Source: VRUE01 sp036403515 (GTDB lineage Bacteria > Actinomycetota > Thermoleophilia > Solirubrobacterales > 70-9). Taken from it: a stretch of DNA of 64,000 bases. Where the stretch lies: the NCBI GenBank assembly GCA_036403515.1, contig DASWQV010000034.1:175900-239899 (forward strand), written 5' to 3'. Position 1 is the stretch's first letter; the number at the start of each line of letters is the position of its first letter. The notes beneath the pieces were generated by a model. It was given only the letters and a program-made list of their open reading frames with translations. It was not told the origin of the DNA and made no database searches. Positions 25,370-33,001 of this stretch are shown one piece after another. A program made the position numbers and the translations under genes.

Positions 25370-25428
25370 GCGATTCCCCGCCGCCTAGACTGCCTGCGGC
25401 CGCCGAACCCAAGAAGTGAGGAGACGAA

Positions 25429-26178
25429 GTGACCGAGCTGACTGAGAAGCAGGCCGAGCTGTGCGAGCAGAGCACGACGGACTACTCGGACCTTCGCGCT
25501 TTCTTCGTCAACTGCACGCTGAAGCGCAGTCCTGAGGTGTCGAACACGCAGGGCTTGATCGACATCTCGATGGAGATCATGCGCCGCAACGGCGTTCGGG
25601 TCGAGTGCATCCGCGCCGTCGATCACGAGATCGCCACCGGCGTCTGGCCCGACATGACCGAGCACGGCTGGGACCGCGACGAGTGGCCGGCGATCTTCGA
25701 GAAGGTGATGGCGGCCGACATCCTCGTCCTCGGCATGTCGATCTGGCTAGGCGAGAAGTCCTCAGTGGCGACGCAGATCGTCGAGCGGCTCTACGGCAAC
25801 TCGCACCTCCTCAACAACGCCGGCCAGTACGCCTACTACGGGCGCGTCGGGGGATGTCTAGTGACCGGCAACGAGGACGGGGTCAAGCACTGTGCGATGA
25901 ACACCCTCTACTCGCTGCAGCATCTCGGCTACACGATCCCGCCGCAGGCCGATGCGGGCTGGATCGGCGAAGCCGGTCCCGGACCGTCCTACCTGGACGA
26001 GGGCTCGGGCGGTCCCGAGAACGACTTCACCAATCGCAACACCACCTTTGCCGCCTGGAACATGCTGCACCTTGCCCGGATGCTCAAGGATGCCGGCGGG
26101 ATCCCGGCCCACGGCAACCAGCGGACCGAGTGGGACGCGGGCTGTCGCACCGACTTTCCAAATCCCGAGCACCGCTGA
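25429..26178 (+). CDS. Flavodoxin-like NAD(P)H-dependent FMN reductase
   Basis: 249 aa from GTG at 25429 with GAGGAGA upstream. A flavodoxin-like fold: RAFFVNCTLKRSPEVSNTQG (phosphate-binding loop), AADILVLGMSIWLGEKSS, YYGRVGGCLVTGNEDGVKHC. Related proteins reduce free flavin or quinones, and here the enzyme could supply reduced flavin or work with the monooxygenase upstream. The partnership is inferred only from adjacency. Confidence 0.82.
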   Translation: MTELTEKQAELCEQSTTDYSDLRAFFVNCTLKRSPEVSNTQGLIDISMEIMRRNGVRVECIRAVDHEIATGVWPDMTEHGWDRDEWPAIFEKVMAADILVLGMSIWLGEKSSVATQIVERLYGNSHLLNNAGQYAYYGRVGGCLVTGNEDGVKHCAMNTLYSLQHLGYTIPPQADAGWIGEAGPGPSYLDEGSGGPENDFTNRNTTFAAWNMLHLARMLKDAGGIPAHGNQRTEWDAGCRTDFPNPEHR

Positions 26179-26227
26179 GCGGCGCATTGGACTTGGCCCT
26201 GGAGTGGGTGGTCGAAGTACGCAGCGC

Positions 26228-27028
26228 TCAGTCGGGGAGGATCGCGATGGCGCGGCCTGGAGCGCCGCTGGCGACGGCGATCTTGACCGGCAGGAAGACG
26301 AAGGAGGCGCCGCGCGGAGGCAGGCGGTCGAGGTTGGCGAGTCCCTCGATGAAGACCATCTGACGACTGAGGCCGGCTCGGTGCACTTCGTTGCCCTCCT
26401 CGGCGGAGCCGATGCTGGGGGCGTCGATGCCGACCGTTGCGACGCCACGCTCGTGCAGGAAGACGGCGACCGCGGCCTCCGGGGCCGGCCATGCGGGCCT
26501 CGATTGCAGGACCACCGGCTCGTGCAGGAATGCCTTGCCGGCTTCACCTCTCACGTAGTGCCTTGACCAGCCGGTCAGCAGCAGCACGATCTCGCCGGCG
26601 TTGAAGCGCCCATGCTCCGCCTCCCAGGCTTCGAGGTGGGCGACCGTGATCGGCGGGCTGGCGCCGGGATCGGCCTGGCCGTCGAGCTGGCGGAGGTCGA
26701 TTACCGCGGCCGGGCCGATCAGCTTCGAGAGGTCGAGCGTCTCGGCGCTGGCTTCGCCCAGAGGCCCTTCGCCCTCCAGGCCGGAGCCGGGCGGGGGGAT
26801 GTAGTGCGAGGGCGCGTCAGCGTGGGTGCCGGCGTGCTCGTCGAGGATGATGAAGTGGGTGACGTAGGGGCCGAGCGAGCAGGTGCTGGCGCCGGTCGGC
26901 AGCTCGGTCTCCTCGTGCCAGCTCCAGTTCTTGTGGGCAAACGGCATGTGCTCCGGCCAGGTCGCCGGCAGGTGCTCGGAGAGAGTCATCGAGAGGTCGA
27001 CGATCTTGTCCGGGTCCGCTTCGATCAC
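26228..27028 (-). CDS. Cyclase/kynurenine-formamidase-like metal hydrolase
   Basis: 266 aa. The metal-binding signature HAGTHADAPSHY (HxGTHxDxPxH) near residue 65 and late VGIDAPSIGS are diagnostic of the PF04199 cyclase/formamidase family, which hydrolyses N-formyl or amide bonds using Zn or Mn. The start is GTG at 27028. Neighbours do not form a tryptophan-degradation cluster, so kynurenine as substrate is not supported. Confidence 0.87.
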   Translation of the reverse strand: MIEADPDKIVDLSMTLSEHLPATWPEHMPFAHKNWSWHEETELPTGASTCSLGPYVTHFIILDEHAGTHADAPSHYIPPPGSGLEGEGPLGEASAETLDLSKLIGPAAVIDLRQLDGQADPGASPPITVAHLEAWEAEHGRFNAGEIVLLLTGWSRHYVRGEAGKAFLHEPVVLQSRPAWPAPEAAVAVFLHERGVATVGIDAPSIGSAEEGNEVHRAGLSRQMVFIEGLANLDRLPPRGASFVFLPVKIAVASGAPGRAIAILPD

Positions 27029-27058
27029 GAGGATCGAAGTAGTAGCACGACGCCGCGC

Positions 27059-27925
27059 TCAGGCCTCGGCGAGGAGGCGTTCGGCGAGCCTGTTCATGCC
27101 GCGCTCGTGGGCCGCCTTGGCGGCGCCGACCCAGTCGGTCTCGCGGTCGGGGGGCGGCTCGACGCCGGCATCGCGAAGGGTGGCGATGTCCTTGAAGGCG
27201 CGCAGATCTTCGGCCGCCTCGATCAGGGCGCCGCGCAGCGCCGGACGGCGCTCGCGGATCGCGTTGTCGAGAACCGCCTCCAGCGAGCCGTGGCGGCGCA
27301 GCAGTTCGGCGGCGGTCTTCGGACCGACGCCCTTGGCGCCGGGCAGGCCGTCGGAGGGATCGCCGCGCAGGGCGATGAAGTCGGGCACCAACTGCGGCCC
27401 GATGCCGTAGCGGCGCTCGACCTCCTCGGGGTCGACCTCTTCGGCGCCCCTGCCTTTCGCGCCCGTCTTCACGTAGAGGACGGTGACCTGCTCGGCGGCG
27501 CACTGGTACATGTCGCGGTCGCCGGTCATCAGCAGCGCCCGACCGCCCGCCTCGGCCTCCCGCTTGGCATAGGTGCCAAGCAGGTCGTCGGCCTCTAGCG
27601 AATCGCTTGTCGCCACCGTCCAGCCAAACGCCTCGAAGAACTCCGGGCAGGCGACGAACTGCGGCGCGAGGTCATCCGGCATCGCCGCCTTGCGCTCGGC
27701 GTGGTAGGCCGGGTAGAGCGCCGTGCGGTAGGAGGCGGCGTCGGGGCCGAAGCAGAGCACGACCGCCCGCGGCCCGTGGTTCTCGATCTCGCGCAGGATC
27801 AGGTTGGCGGTGCCGAGCAGCGCGTTGACCGGCTTGCCGTCCGGCCCGACGATCGAGTCGGGAAGCGCGTAGAAGGCGCGGAAGAGCAGCGAGGGAGTGT
27901 CTACTGCGAGCAGCGGGCCGGGCAC
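27059..27925 (-). CDS. 5'-3' exonuclease (PolI N-terminal domain-like)
   Basis: 288 aa. FEN/PIN-like nuclease core: LLAVDTPSLLFRAFYALPD, SDSLEADDLLGTYAKREAEA, ALLMTGDRDMYQCAAEQV, then the helix-hairpin-helix GLPGAKGVGPKTAAELLRRH. The acidic residues for metal binding are present. It is the stand-alone counterpart of the DNA polymerase I 5' nuclease, removing RNA primers and flaps. It starts at GTG 27925, and 30 nt separate it from the cyclase gene on the same strand. Confidence 0.92.
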   Translation of the reverse strand: MPGPLLAVDTPSLLFRAFYALPDSIVGPDGKPVNALLGTANLILREIENHGPRAVVLCFGPDAASYRTALYPAYHAERKAAMPDDLAPQFVACPEFFEAFGWTVATSDSLEADDLLGTYAKREAEAGGRALLMTGDRDMYQCAAEQVTVLYVKTGAKGRGAEEVDPEEVERRYGIGPQLVPDFIALRGDPSDGLPGAKGVGPKTAAELLRRHGSLEAVLDNAIRERRPALRGALIEAAEDLRAFKDIATLRDAGVEPPPDRETDWVGAAKAAHERGMNRLAERLLAEA

Positions 27926-28034
27926 CAGCGCAGCCTACGCCGTCCCGGCACCGCATCGACGTCCATCGGCGCACTTTCGCGCGGAGAGAAACAGCGCAGG
28001 GATCGGCGGCCGGTCATTGGGTACGGTCAAGGCA

Positions 28035-28589
28035 ATGGGAGAAGGCCTTGGACCACGCATCGCGCCGGGCGATCGGCGCCAGCTCGGCTGGGCCAACTAC
28101 GGTATTGCCAGGTTGGCCGGCCTGGCAACCCGCGGCAAGCCACCGCGCATCTTCACAACGCTTGGCCGCCACCGGGGCCTCTTTCGCCGCTGGCTCTGGT
28201 TCGCCGGCGCGCTGATGCCGGGGGGCAAGCTGCCGCGCGAGGAGACCGAGCTGGTCATCCTCCGCGTCGCCCACAACACCGGCAGCGAATATGAGTGGAG
28301 CCAGCACGAGAGGATCGGCAAGCGGGCCGGGCTGAGCGAAGAGGAGATCACGCGGGTGCGGGCCGGGGCCGAGGCGCCAGGCTGGTCGGAGCGCCAGGCG
28401 CTGCTGCTCCGTGCCGCCGATGAGATGCACGAGCGGCGCCAGATCGGCAGCGAGCTGTGGGCCGAGCTGACCCAGCACCTCGATCAGATCCTGCTGATCG
28501 AGCTCTGCATGCTGATCGGCCATTACGAGATGCTGGCAATGACCCTCAACACGCTCCGAGTCGAGCCCGAGCAATCGGCCCGCCTATGA
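28035..28589 (+). CDS. Carboxymuconolactone decarboxylase-like (AhpD-fold) protein
   Basis: 184 aa from the ATG at 28035. The CMD fold is shown by GGKLPREETELVILRVAHNT, YEWSQHERIGKRAGLSEEEI and ELTQHLDQILLIELCMLIGH. The CxxC pair of AhpD peroxidases is absent, so it is probably of the carboxymuconolactone or uncharacterised CMD subgroup that often sits beside SDR and detoxification genes. A 47-bp palindrome follows its stop by 3 nt and separates it from the SDR gene. Confidence 0.85.
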   Translation: MGEGLGPRIAPGDRRQLGWANYGIARLAGLATRGKPPRIFTTLGRHRGLFRRWLWFAGALMPGGKLPREETELVILRVAHNTGSEYEWSQHERIGKRAGLSEEEITRVRAGAEAPGWSERQALLLRAADEMHERRQIGSELWAELTQHLDQILLIELCMLIGHYEMLAMTLNTLRVEPEQSARL

Positions 28590-28592
28590 GGC

Positions 28593-28639
28593 TTCCGGTG
28601 CGCTTGATCCCCGATATGGCGGGAAAAGGCCCACCGGAA
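28593..28639. repeat. 47-bp palindromic repeat, copy 2
   Basis: Arms TTCCGGTG and CACCGGAA are conserved with copies 1 and 3; the inner stem has diverged (TGATCCCC / GGCGGGAAAA). It sits between the CMD stop and the SDR start, ending 11 nt before the SDR ATG. Confidence 0.8.
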
Positions 28640-28650
28640 CGGGGGCTTTG

Positions 28651-29493
28651 ATGGGGATCGCTGACCTGAGGGGCAAGCGCTGCCTGATCACCGGCGCGGC
28701 AAGCGGGATCGGCCGCGCCACGGCGGTCGCTGCCGCCGGCCGCGGCGCCGAGCTCTTCCTCACCGATCGAGACGGGGAGGGGCTCGAGCGGGTGGCGACC
28801 GAGATCGGCGAAGCGGGCGGCGCCGTCTCTCATTTTGCGACGGCCGACGTCGCCGACCACGAGGCTGCCGTCGCCCTTGCCGAGGAGATGCACACCCGCG
28901 TTCCCAGCATGGACGTGGTGATGAACATCGCCGGGATCTCGACCTGGGGCAGGATCGAGCAGCTGGAGCACGAGCACTGGCGGCGCACGATCGAGATCAA
29001 CTTGATGGGCCCGATCAGCGTGCTCGAGTGCTTCGTGCCGCCGATGATCGAGGCCGGGCAAGGCGGGCACATCGTCAACGTTTCGTCGGTTGCCGGTCTC
29101 TTCGGGCTGCCCTGGCACGCGCCCTACAGCGCCAGCAAGTTCGGCCTGCGCGGTGTCTCGGAGGTGCTGCGCTTCGACCTGCGCAAACACGGGATCGGCG
29201 TCAGCCTGGTCTGCCCGGGCGCGGTGAAGACGCCGCTGGTCGGCACCGTCGACATCGTCGGCGTCGATCGTGAGAGCCCGAAGATGCGCAAGCTCGTCAG
29301 GCGCTTCGAGCAACGAGCGGTCACCGCGGACAGCGTCGCCGAGCGAATCCTCGAGGCGATTGAGCACAATCGGTACATGGTCTTCACCTCCGCCGATGGC
29401 CGCATCCTGCACTGGCTGCAGCGCAAGTTCTCACCTCCCTACGAGCTGGCGATGAGGTTGATGAACCGTGAGCTCGACCGGGCGGCCCGATAG
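28651..29493 (+). CDS. Short-chain dehydrogenase/reductase
   Basis: 280 aa from the ATG at 28651. The nucleotide motif TGAASGIGRA, the NIAG box (MNIAGIS), catalytic Ser in NVSSVAGLFG and YSASKFG (YxxxK) are all intact, so an active classical SDR is expected. Asp after the second strand (LTDRDG) favours NAD over NADP. Substrate unknown. Its end overlaps or abuts the ABC transporter ATPase gene. Confidence 0.9.
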   Translation: MGIADLRGKRCLITGAASGIGRATAVAAAGRGAELFLTDRDGEGLERVATEIGEAGGAVSHFATADVADHEAAVALAEEMHTRVPSMDVVMNIAGISTWGRIEQLEHEHWRRTIEINLMGPISVLECFVPPMIEAGQGGHIVNVSSVAGLFGLPWHAPYSASKFGLRGVSEVLRFDLRKHGIGVSLVCPGAVKTPLVGTVDIVGVDRESPKMRKLVRRFEQRAVTADSVAERILEAIEHNRYMVFTSADGRILHWLQRKFSPPYELAMRLMNRELDRAAR

Positions 29494-29524
29494 CCAGGCC
29501 CGCTCGTCCTCTAGGTTTGACGCC

Positions 29525-30292
29525 GTGCCTGAGGACGCCCTTCGAATCGAGGATCTGGTCAAGCGCTACCCGACCGGGGTGGAAGCGCTGCGCGGCGTCT
29601 CGCTCGCTATCGCGCCCGGCGAACTGTTCGCCCTGCTCGGCCCCAACGGGGCCGGCAAGTCGACCCTGATCCACTGCACGACGGGCCTCGCGCAGCCGAC
29701 CTCGGGCTCGATCCACGTCTTCGGCCACGACGCGATCGACGACTACGGCAAGGCGCGGCAGGCGGTCGGCCTCGCGCCGCAGGAGCTCAACCTCGACTGG
29801 TTCCTCACCGTCGAGGAGACGCTGGATTACCACGCCGGCTACTTCGGCATGCCCAAGCGCGAACGGCGCGAGCGGACCAAGGAGCTGCTCGAGACCTTCT
29901 CGCTGACCGAGAAGGCCGAGGAGCGCACCCGCACCCTCTCCGGCGGAATGAAGCGGCGGTTGATCCTCGCCCGAGCGGTGATGCACCGGCCGCGGCTGCT
30001 GATCCTCGACGAGCCGACCGCCGGCGTCGACGTCGAGCTGCGACTGGAGCTCTGGCATTACGTGCAGCGGATCAACCAGGAGGGGACGACGATCCTGCTC
30101 ACCACGCACTACCTGGAGGAGGCAGAGCAGCTCTGCGACCGGATCGCCTTCATCAACGACGGTCAGATCGTCGGCGAGGGAACCAGCGCCGAGCTTGCCG
30201 AGCGCTACGGCGTCGCCAACCTCGAGGACGCCTACCTGGCCCTGGTCGGCCGCAACGAGCTTTCGCGCTCGAAGATCGAGGTCGTTTCGTGA
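29525..30292 (+). CDS. ABC-2 type transporter ATP-binding protein
   Basis: 255 aa from GTG at 29525 (an earlier GTG at 29468 would overlap the SDR gene). Walker A GPNGAGKST, Q-loop VGLAPQELNLD, signature TLSGGMKRRL, Walker B LLILDEPTAGVD and the H-loop TTHYLEEAEQ are intact. Sequence style is that of drug or polysaccharide exporters. It overlaps the permease start by 4 nt (GTGA). Confidence 0.93.
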   Translation: MPEDALRIEDLVKRYPTGVEALRGVSLAIAPGELFALLGPNGAGKSTLIHCTTGLAQPTSGSIHVFGHDAIDDYGKARQAVGLAPQELNLDWFLTVEETLDYHAGYFGMPKRERRERTKELLETFSLTEKAEERTRTLSGGMKRRLILARAVMHRPRLLILDEPTAGVDVELRLELWHYVQRINQEGTTILLTTHYLEEAEQLCDRIAFINDGQIVGEGTSAELAERYGVANLEDAYLALVGRNELSRSKIEVVS

Positions 30293-31056
30293 GCGCCGCG
30301 CAGATCCGCTTCGCCACCCTCTGGCGCCGCGAGGTCAACCGCTTCATGAAGATCAAGAAGCAGACGCTGGGCGCGCCGCTGCTGGAAACCTTTCTCTACA
30401 TCTCCGTCTTCGGCGCCGCCCTCGGCTCGCGGATCAAAGAGCTGCACGGGATCGAATACGTCGTCTTCGTGATCCCCGGCCTGATCATGATGTCGTTCGC
30501 GATCAACTCCTTCGCCAACAACTCCTCCTCGATCCTGCAGCAGAAGTTCCAGGGGGCGATCCAGGACCAGCTCTCCTCGCCGGCCTCGCCGCTGGAGCTG
30601 CTGCTCGCCTTCAGCTTCGGCGGCTTCATGCGCGGCCTGATCGTCGCCGGCCTGACCTTCATCGCCGCCTCGCTGCTCGTCGACCTTCCGGTCGACCACA
30701 TCCTCGTCCTCGTCCCATCGCTCTTCCTCGTCGGCTTCTTCTTCTCCCAGCTCGGCGTGCTGACCGGCGTCCGGGCCGAGCAGTTCGACGACGTCGCCTT
30801 CGTCCAGACCTTCGTGCTGACGCCGCTGATCTTCCTCGGCGGCGTCTTCTACTCGGCGACGCTGTTGCCGCAGCCGTTCGAGACGCTCACCCACTTCAAC
30901 CCGATCTACTACATGATCAATCTGGTCCGCTACGGCTTCGTCGGCTTCAGCGAAGTCAGCATTCCACTCTCGTTGCTCGCTCTCACCGCGGCGACCGCCG
31001 CCATCTTCGCGGTCAACCTGCGCCTTTTCTCACGCGGCTACAAGCTGCGCGCGTAG
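30289..31056 (+). CDS. ABC-2 type transporter permease
   Basis: 255 aa with six hydrophobic segments. Landmarks are the N-terminal LWRREVNRFMKIKKQTLGAP, the exporter motif VIPGLIMMSFAINSFANNSS, and the C-terminal FNPIYYMINLVRYGFVG. It forms with the upstream ATPase a two-gene exporter. Substrate not deducible. Confidence 0.9.
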   Translation: MSAAQIRFATLWRREVNRFMKIKKQTLGAPLLETFLYISVFGAALGSRIKELHGIEYVVFVIPGLIMMSFAINSFANNSSSILQQKFQGAIQDQLSSPASPLELLLAFSFGGFMRGLIVAGLTFIAASLLVDLPVDHILVLVPSLFLVGFFFSQLGVLTGVRAEQFDDVAFVQTFVLTPLIFLGGVFYSATLLPQPFETLTHFNPIYYMINLVRYGFVGFSEVSIPLSLLALTAATAAIFAVNLRLFSRGYKLRA

Positions 31057-31061
31057 CCCCG

Positions 31062-31406
31062 TCAGGCGTCGGCGAGCGGAAGGCGCTCGGAGAGCCCAGT
31101 CAGGTCCAGAACCCGCGCCACCGCGGGCGCGGCGCTGGGAATGAAGCGGACCCTCTCCTCGTTGCCGTTGTTGCCGAGCGCGGCAACCAGCAGCGCGATC
31201 CCGGTCGAGTCGATGAACTCGAGCTCGCGCATATCGATCACGACCTGCGTCGCGTTGTCCGCGAGCGATGCCTCCAGCGCGGTCTCGGCGGTGCCGGCAT
31301 TGGCAAGGTCGAGCTCTCCGCAGAGGGAGATCATGTGGGTCTCACCATCTTTCGACGTCCGCACGACGAGGGTTCCGTCGGCGACATCGCGTTGCTCGCT
31401 TGACAT
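31062..31406 (-). CDS. STAS-domain anti-anti-sigma-like protein
   Basis: 114 aa from the ATG at 31406 (GGGAGG upstream). One STAS domain: HMISLCGELDLANAGTAETA, VVIDMRELEFIDSTGIALLV, with the phosphorylatable Ser in DSTG. Such proteins (SpoIIAA/RsbV) bind a kinase anti-sigma factor in the dephosphorylated form. No RsbW-like kinase is nearby, so its partner is elsewhere. Confidence 0.88.
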   Translation of the reverse strand: MSSEQRDVADGTLVVRTSKDGETHMISLCGELDLANAGTAETALEASLADNATQVVIDMRELEFIDSTGIALLVAALGNNGNEERVRFIPSAAPAVARVLDLTGLSERLPLADA

Positions 31407-31523
31407 TCCGATGCCTCCCTGGCGGGAAATTTGACTCCTTGAGCCTACGACAGACGCGATTGAAGCACAGTGGTCCGGGTATCTCGCAAACGGACCGCAA
31501 GCGAGGACAGGATTGGAGCGCAG

Positions 31524-31862
31524 ATGCCACCACGAGGAGTCAAAAAAGGCAGCAAGCGGGCACGTCAGTACGAGGAGGTGAAGAAGAGCGAGAAGAAAGC
31601 CGGCCGCTCGGAGAGCCGTGCCGAGGAGATCGCCGCTCGTACGGTCAACAAGGAAAAGGCGCGCTCGGGCGAATCGAAGACCAGCTCGCGGAGCTCGACC
31701 CGCGGCCGCTCGGCCAGCGCTCGCGGCGGCAAGCAGTCCGGCAAAGGGCCCAGCGGACGCACCCGCGAACAGCTCTACAACGACGCCCGCAAGCTCAACA
31801 TCGAGGGCCGCTCGAAGATGAGCAAGAGCCAGTTGCAGCGTGCGGTCGCCGGGGCCAGCTGA
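31524..31862 (+). CDS. Small basic 'plasmid stabilisation' / Rho-N-like protein
   Basis: 112 aa from the ATG at 31524. A highly charged N-terminal part (PPRGVKKGSKRARQYEEVKK, EEIAARTVNKEKARSGESK), a Ser/Gly/Arg-rich linker, and a C-terminal Rho-N/SAP-like helix pair (TREQLYNDARKLNIEGRSKM). Related actinobacterial proteins are labelled plasmid stabilisation proteins, but are chromosomal and of unknown role; nucleic-acid binding is likely. Confidence 0.8.
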   Translation: MPPRGVKKGSKRARQYEEVKKSEKKAGRSESRAEEIAARTVNKEKARSGESKTSSRSSTRGRSASARGGKQSGKGPSGRTREQLYNDARKLNIEGRSKMSKSQLQRAVAGAS

Positions 31863-31870
31863 GGCCTTCA

Positions 31871-32860
31871 ATGCGCTACCTCCACTTTTGCGCCCACGAG
31901 CAGTTCCCGCCGTCGGACCTCCTGCGCCAGGCGGTCGAGGCGGAGCGCGCCGGCTTCGACGGGGTCGGCTGCAGCGATCACCTGCAGCCCTGGTGGGAGC
32001 CGGGCGAGTCGGGCCAGGCCTGGATCTGGCTCGGAGCGGCGGGCCAGGCGACCGAGCGGGTCCAGCTCGGGACAGGAGTCACGCCGGCCGGGCCCCGCTA
32101 CCACCCGGTCCTGATCGCGCAGGCCTGGGCGACGCTCGAGGAGATGTTCCCCGGCCGCCCCTACCTGGGCATCGGCTCGGGCGAGTCGCTGAACGAGACG
32201 CCGCTCGGCGCCGAGTGGCCGCCGGTCGGCCAGCAGATCGAGCGCATGGCGGAGGCGCTGGAACTGATCCACGCGCTCTTCGACGGCCAGCGGATCAGCG
32301 GCCAGGGCGATCACTTCGCGAGCGACGGCGCCTTCCTGCACACGCGGCCGGAGCGCCGGCCGCCGATCTACGTCTCGGCCTTCGGGCCGCAGGCGGCGGC
32401 GGTGGCAGGGCGGCTGGGCGACGGTCTCTGGACCCTGGCCGATCCGGAATCGGCGCCGGGGATTCTCGACGCCTACCGAGGCGCCGCCGAGGATGCCGGC
32501 CGCGAGGCGGGCGAGATCGTGCTCCAGGCAGCGTTTTCCTGGGCCGAGGACGACGACGCGGCCCTCGAGGGCGCCCGGGTCTGGAAGGGCTCCCAACCGA
32601 AGGAGTTCTACACCGACGATTGGCACGACCCGAAGGCGATGTACGAGCACGGGGCCGAGCAGGTCTCCGACGAGGCGCTGAAGGAAGCGATGATCATCAG
32701 CTCGGATCCCGACGAGCACGTCGCCAGGATCCGCGAAGTCGAAGAGATGGGCGCGACGACGGTTGCCCTGATGAACAACTCGGGCGCCGACCCCCACGCG
32801 GCGATCGAGATCTACGGCCGCGGCGTGTTGCCTCGGCTGGCGCGCAGCGGGGTGGCCTGA
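31871..32860 (+). CDS. F420-dependent LLM-class oxidoreductase
   Basis: 329 aa from the ATG at 31871. A luciferase-like TIM barrel of the F420-dependent glucose-6-phosphate-dehydrogenase-like group: GVGCSDHLQPWWEPGESGQA, LGTGVTPAGPRYHPVLIAQ, YLGIGSGESLNE, PIYVSAFGPQAAAVAGRLGD. These enzymes use deazaflavin F420 to oxidise or reduce sugars or alcohols. F420 use supports an actinobacterial host. Substrate not deducible. The gene ends 11 nt before a pair of tandem hairpin repeats. Confidence 0.87.
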   Translation: MRYLHFCAHEQFPPSDLLRQAVEAERAGFDGVGCSDHLQPWWEPGESGQAWIWLGAAGQATERVQLGTGVTPAGPRYHPVLIAQAWATLEEMFPGRPYLGIGSGESLNETPLGAEWPPVGQQIERMAEALELIHALFDGQRISGQGDHFASDGAFLHTRPERRPPIYVSAFGPQAAAVAGRLGDGLWTLADPESAPGILDAYRGAAEDAGREAGEIVLQAAFSWAEDDDAALEGARVWKGSQPKEFYTDDWHDPKAMYEHGAEQVSDEALKEAMIISSDPDEHVARIREVEEMGATTVALMNNSGADPHAAIEIYGRGVLPRLARSGVA

Positions 32861-32871
32861 GCGGGGACTCG

Positions 32872-32919
32872 AAGCGAGGTGTAACGCGTTGTCCACCTGG
32901 TAGGACGACAAAACGTTGC
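32872..32919. repeat. Tandem hairpin repeat, unit 1
   Basis: 48 bp: AAGCGAGGTGTAACGCGTTGT, then a variable 14-bp centre, then GACAAAACGTTGC. The two ends are imperfectly complementary. The unit recurs 61 bp downstream between two convergent genes, where it may end transcription from both sides. Confidence 0.75.
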
Positions 32920-32932
32920 GCCTGAACCGAGC

Positions 32933-32980
32933 AAGCGAGGTGTAACGCGTTGTGCCCCTGACAGGGAGACAAAACGTTGC
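32933..32980. repeat. Tandem hairpin repeat, unit 2
   Basis: Second copy of the 48-bp unit. The outer blocks are identical and the central bases differ (GCCCCTGACAGGGA instead of CCACCTGGTAGGAC), yet each centre remains self-complementary. That pattern suggests selection for a hairpin. Confidence 0.75.
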
Positions 32981-33001
32981 ACCCCCGAGCTTTTGGGAGG
33001 G

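Noticed and set aside
31840..32925. 361-codon plus-strand frame overlapping the LLM oxidoreductase
   Set aside because: Arg/Pro/Gly-rich frame shadow of the F420-dependent enzyme, which has clear family motifs in the other frame.
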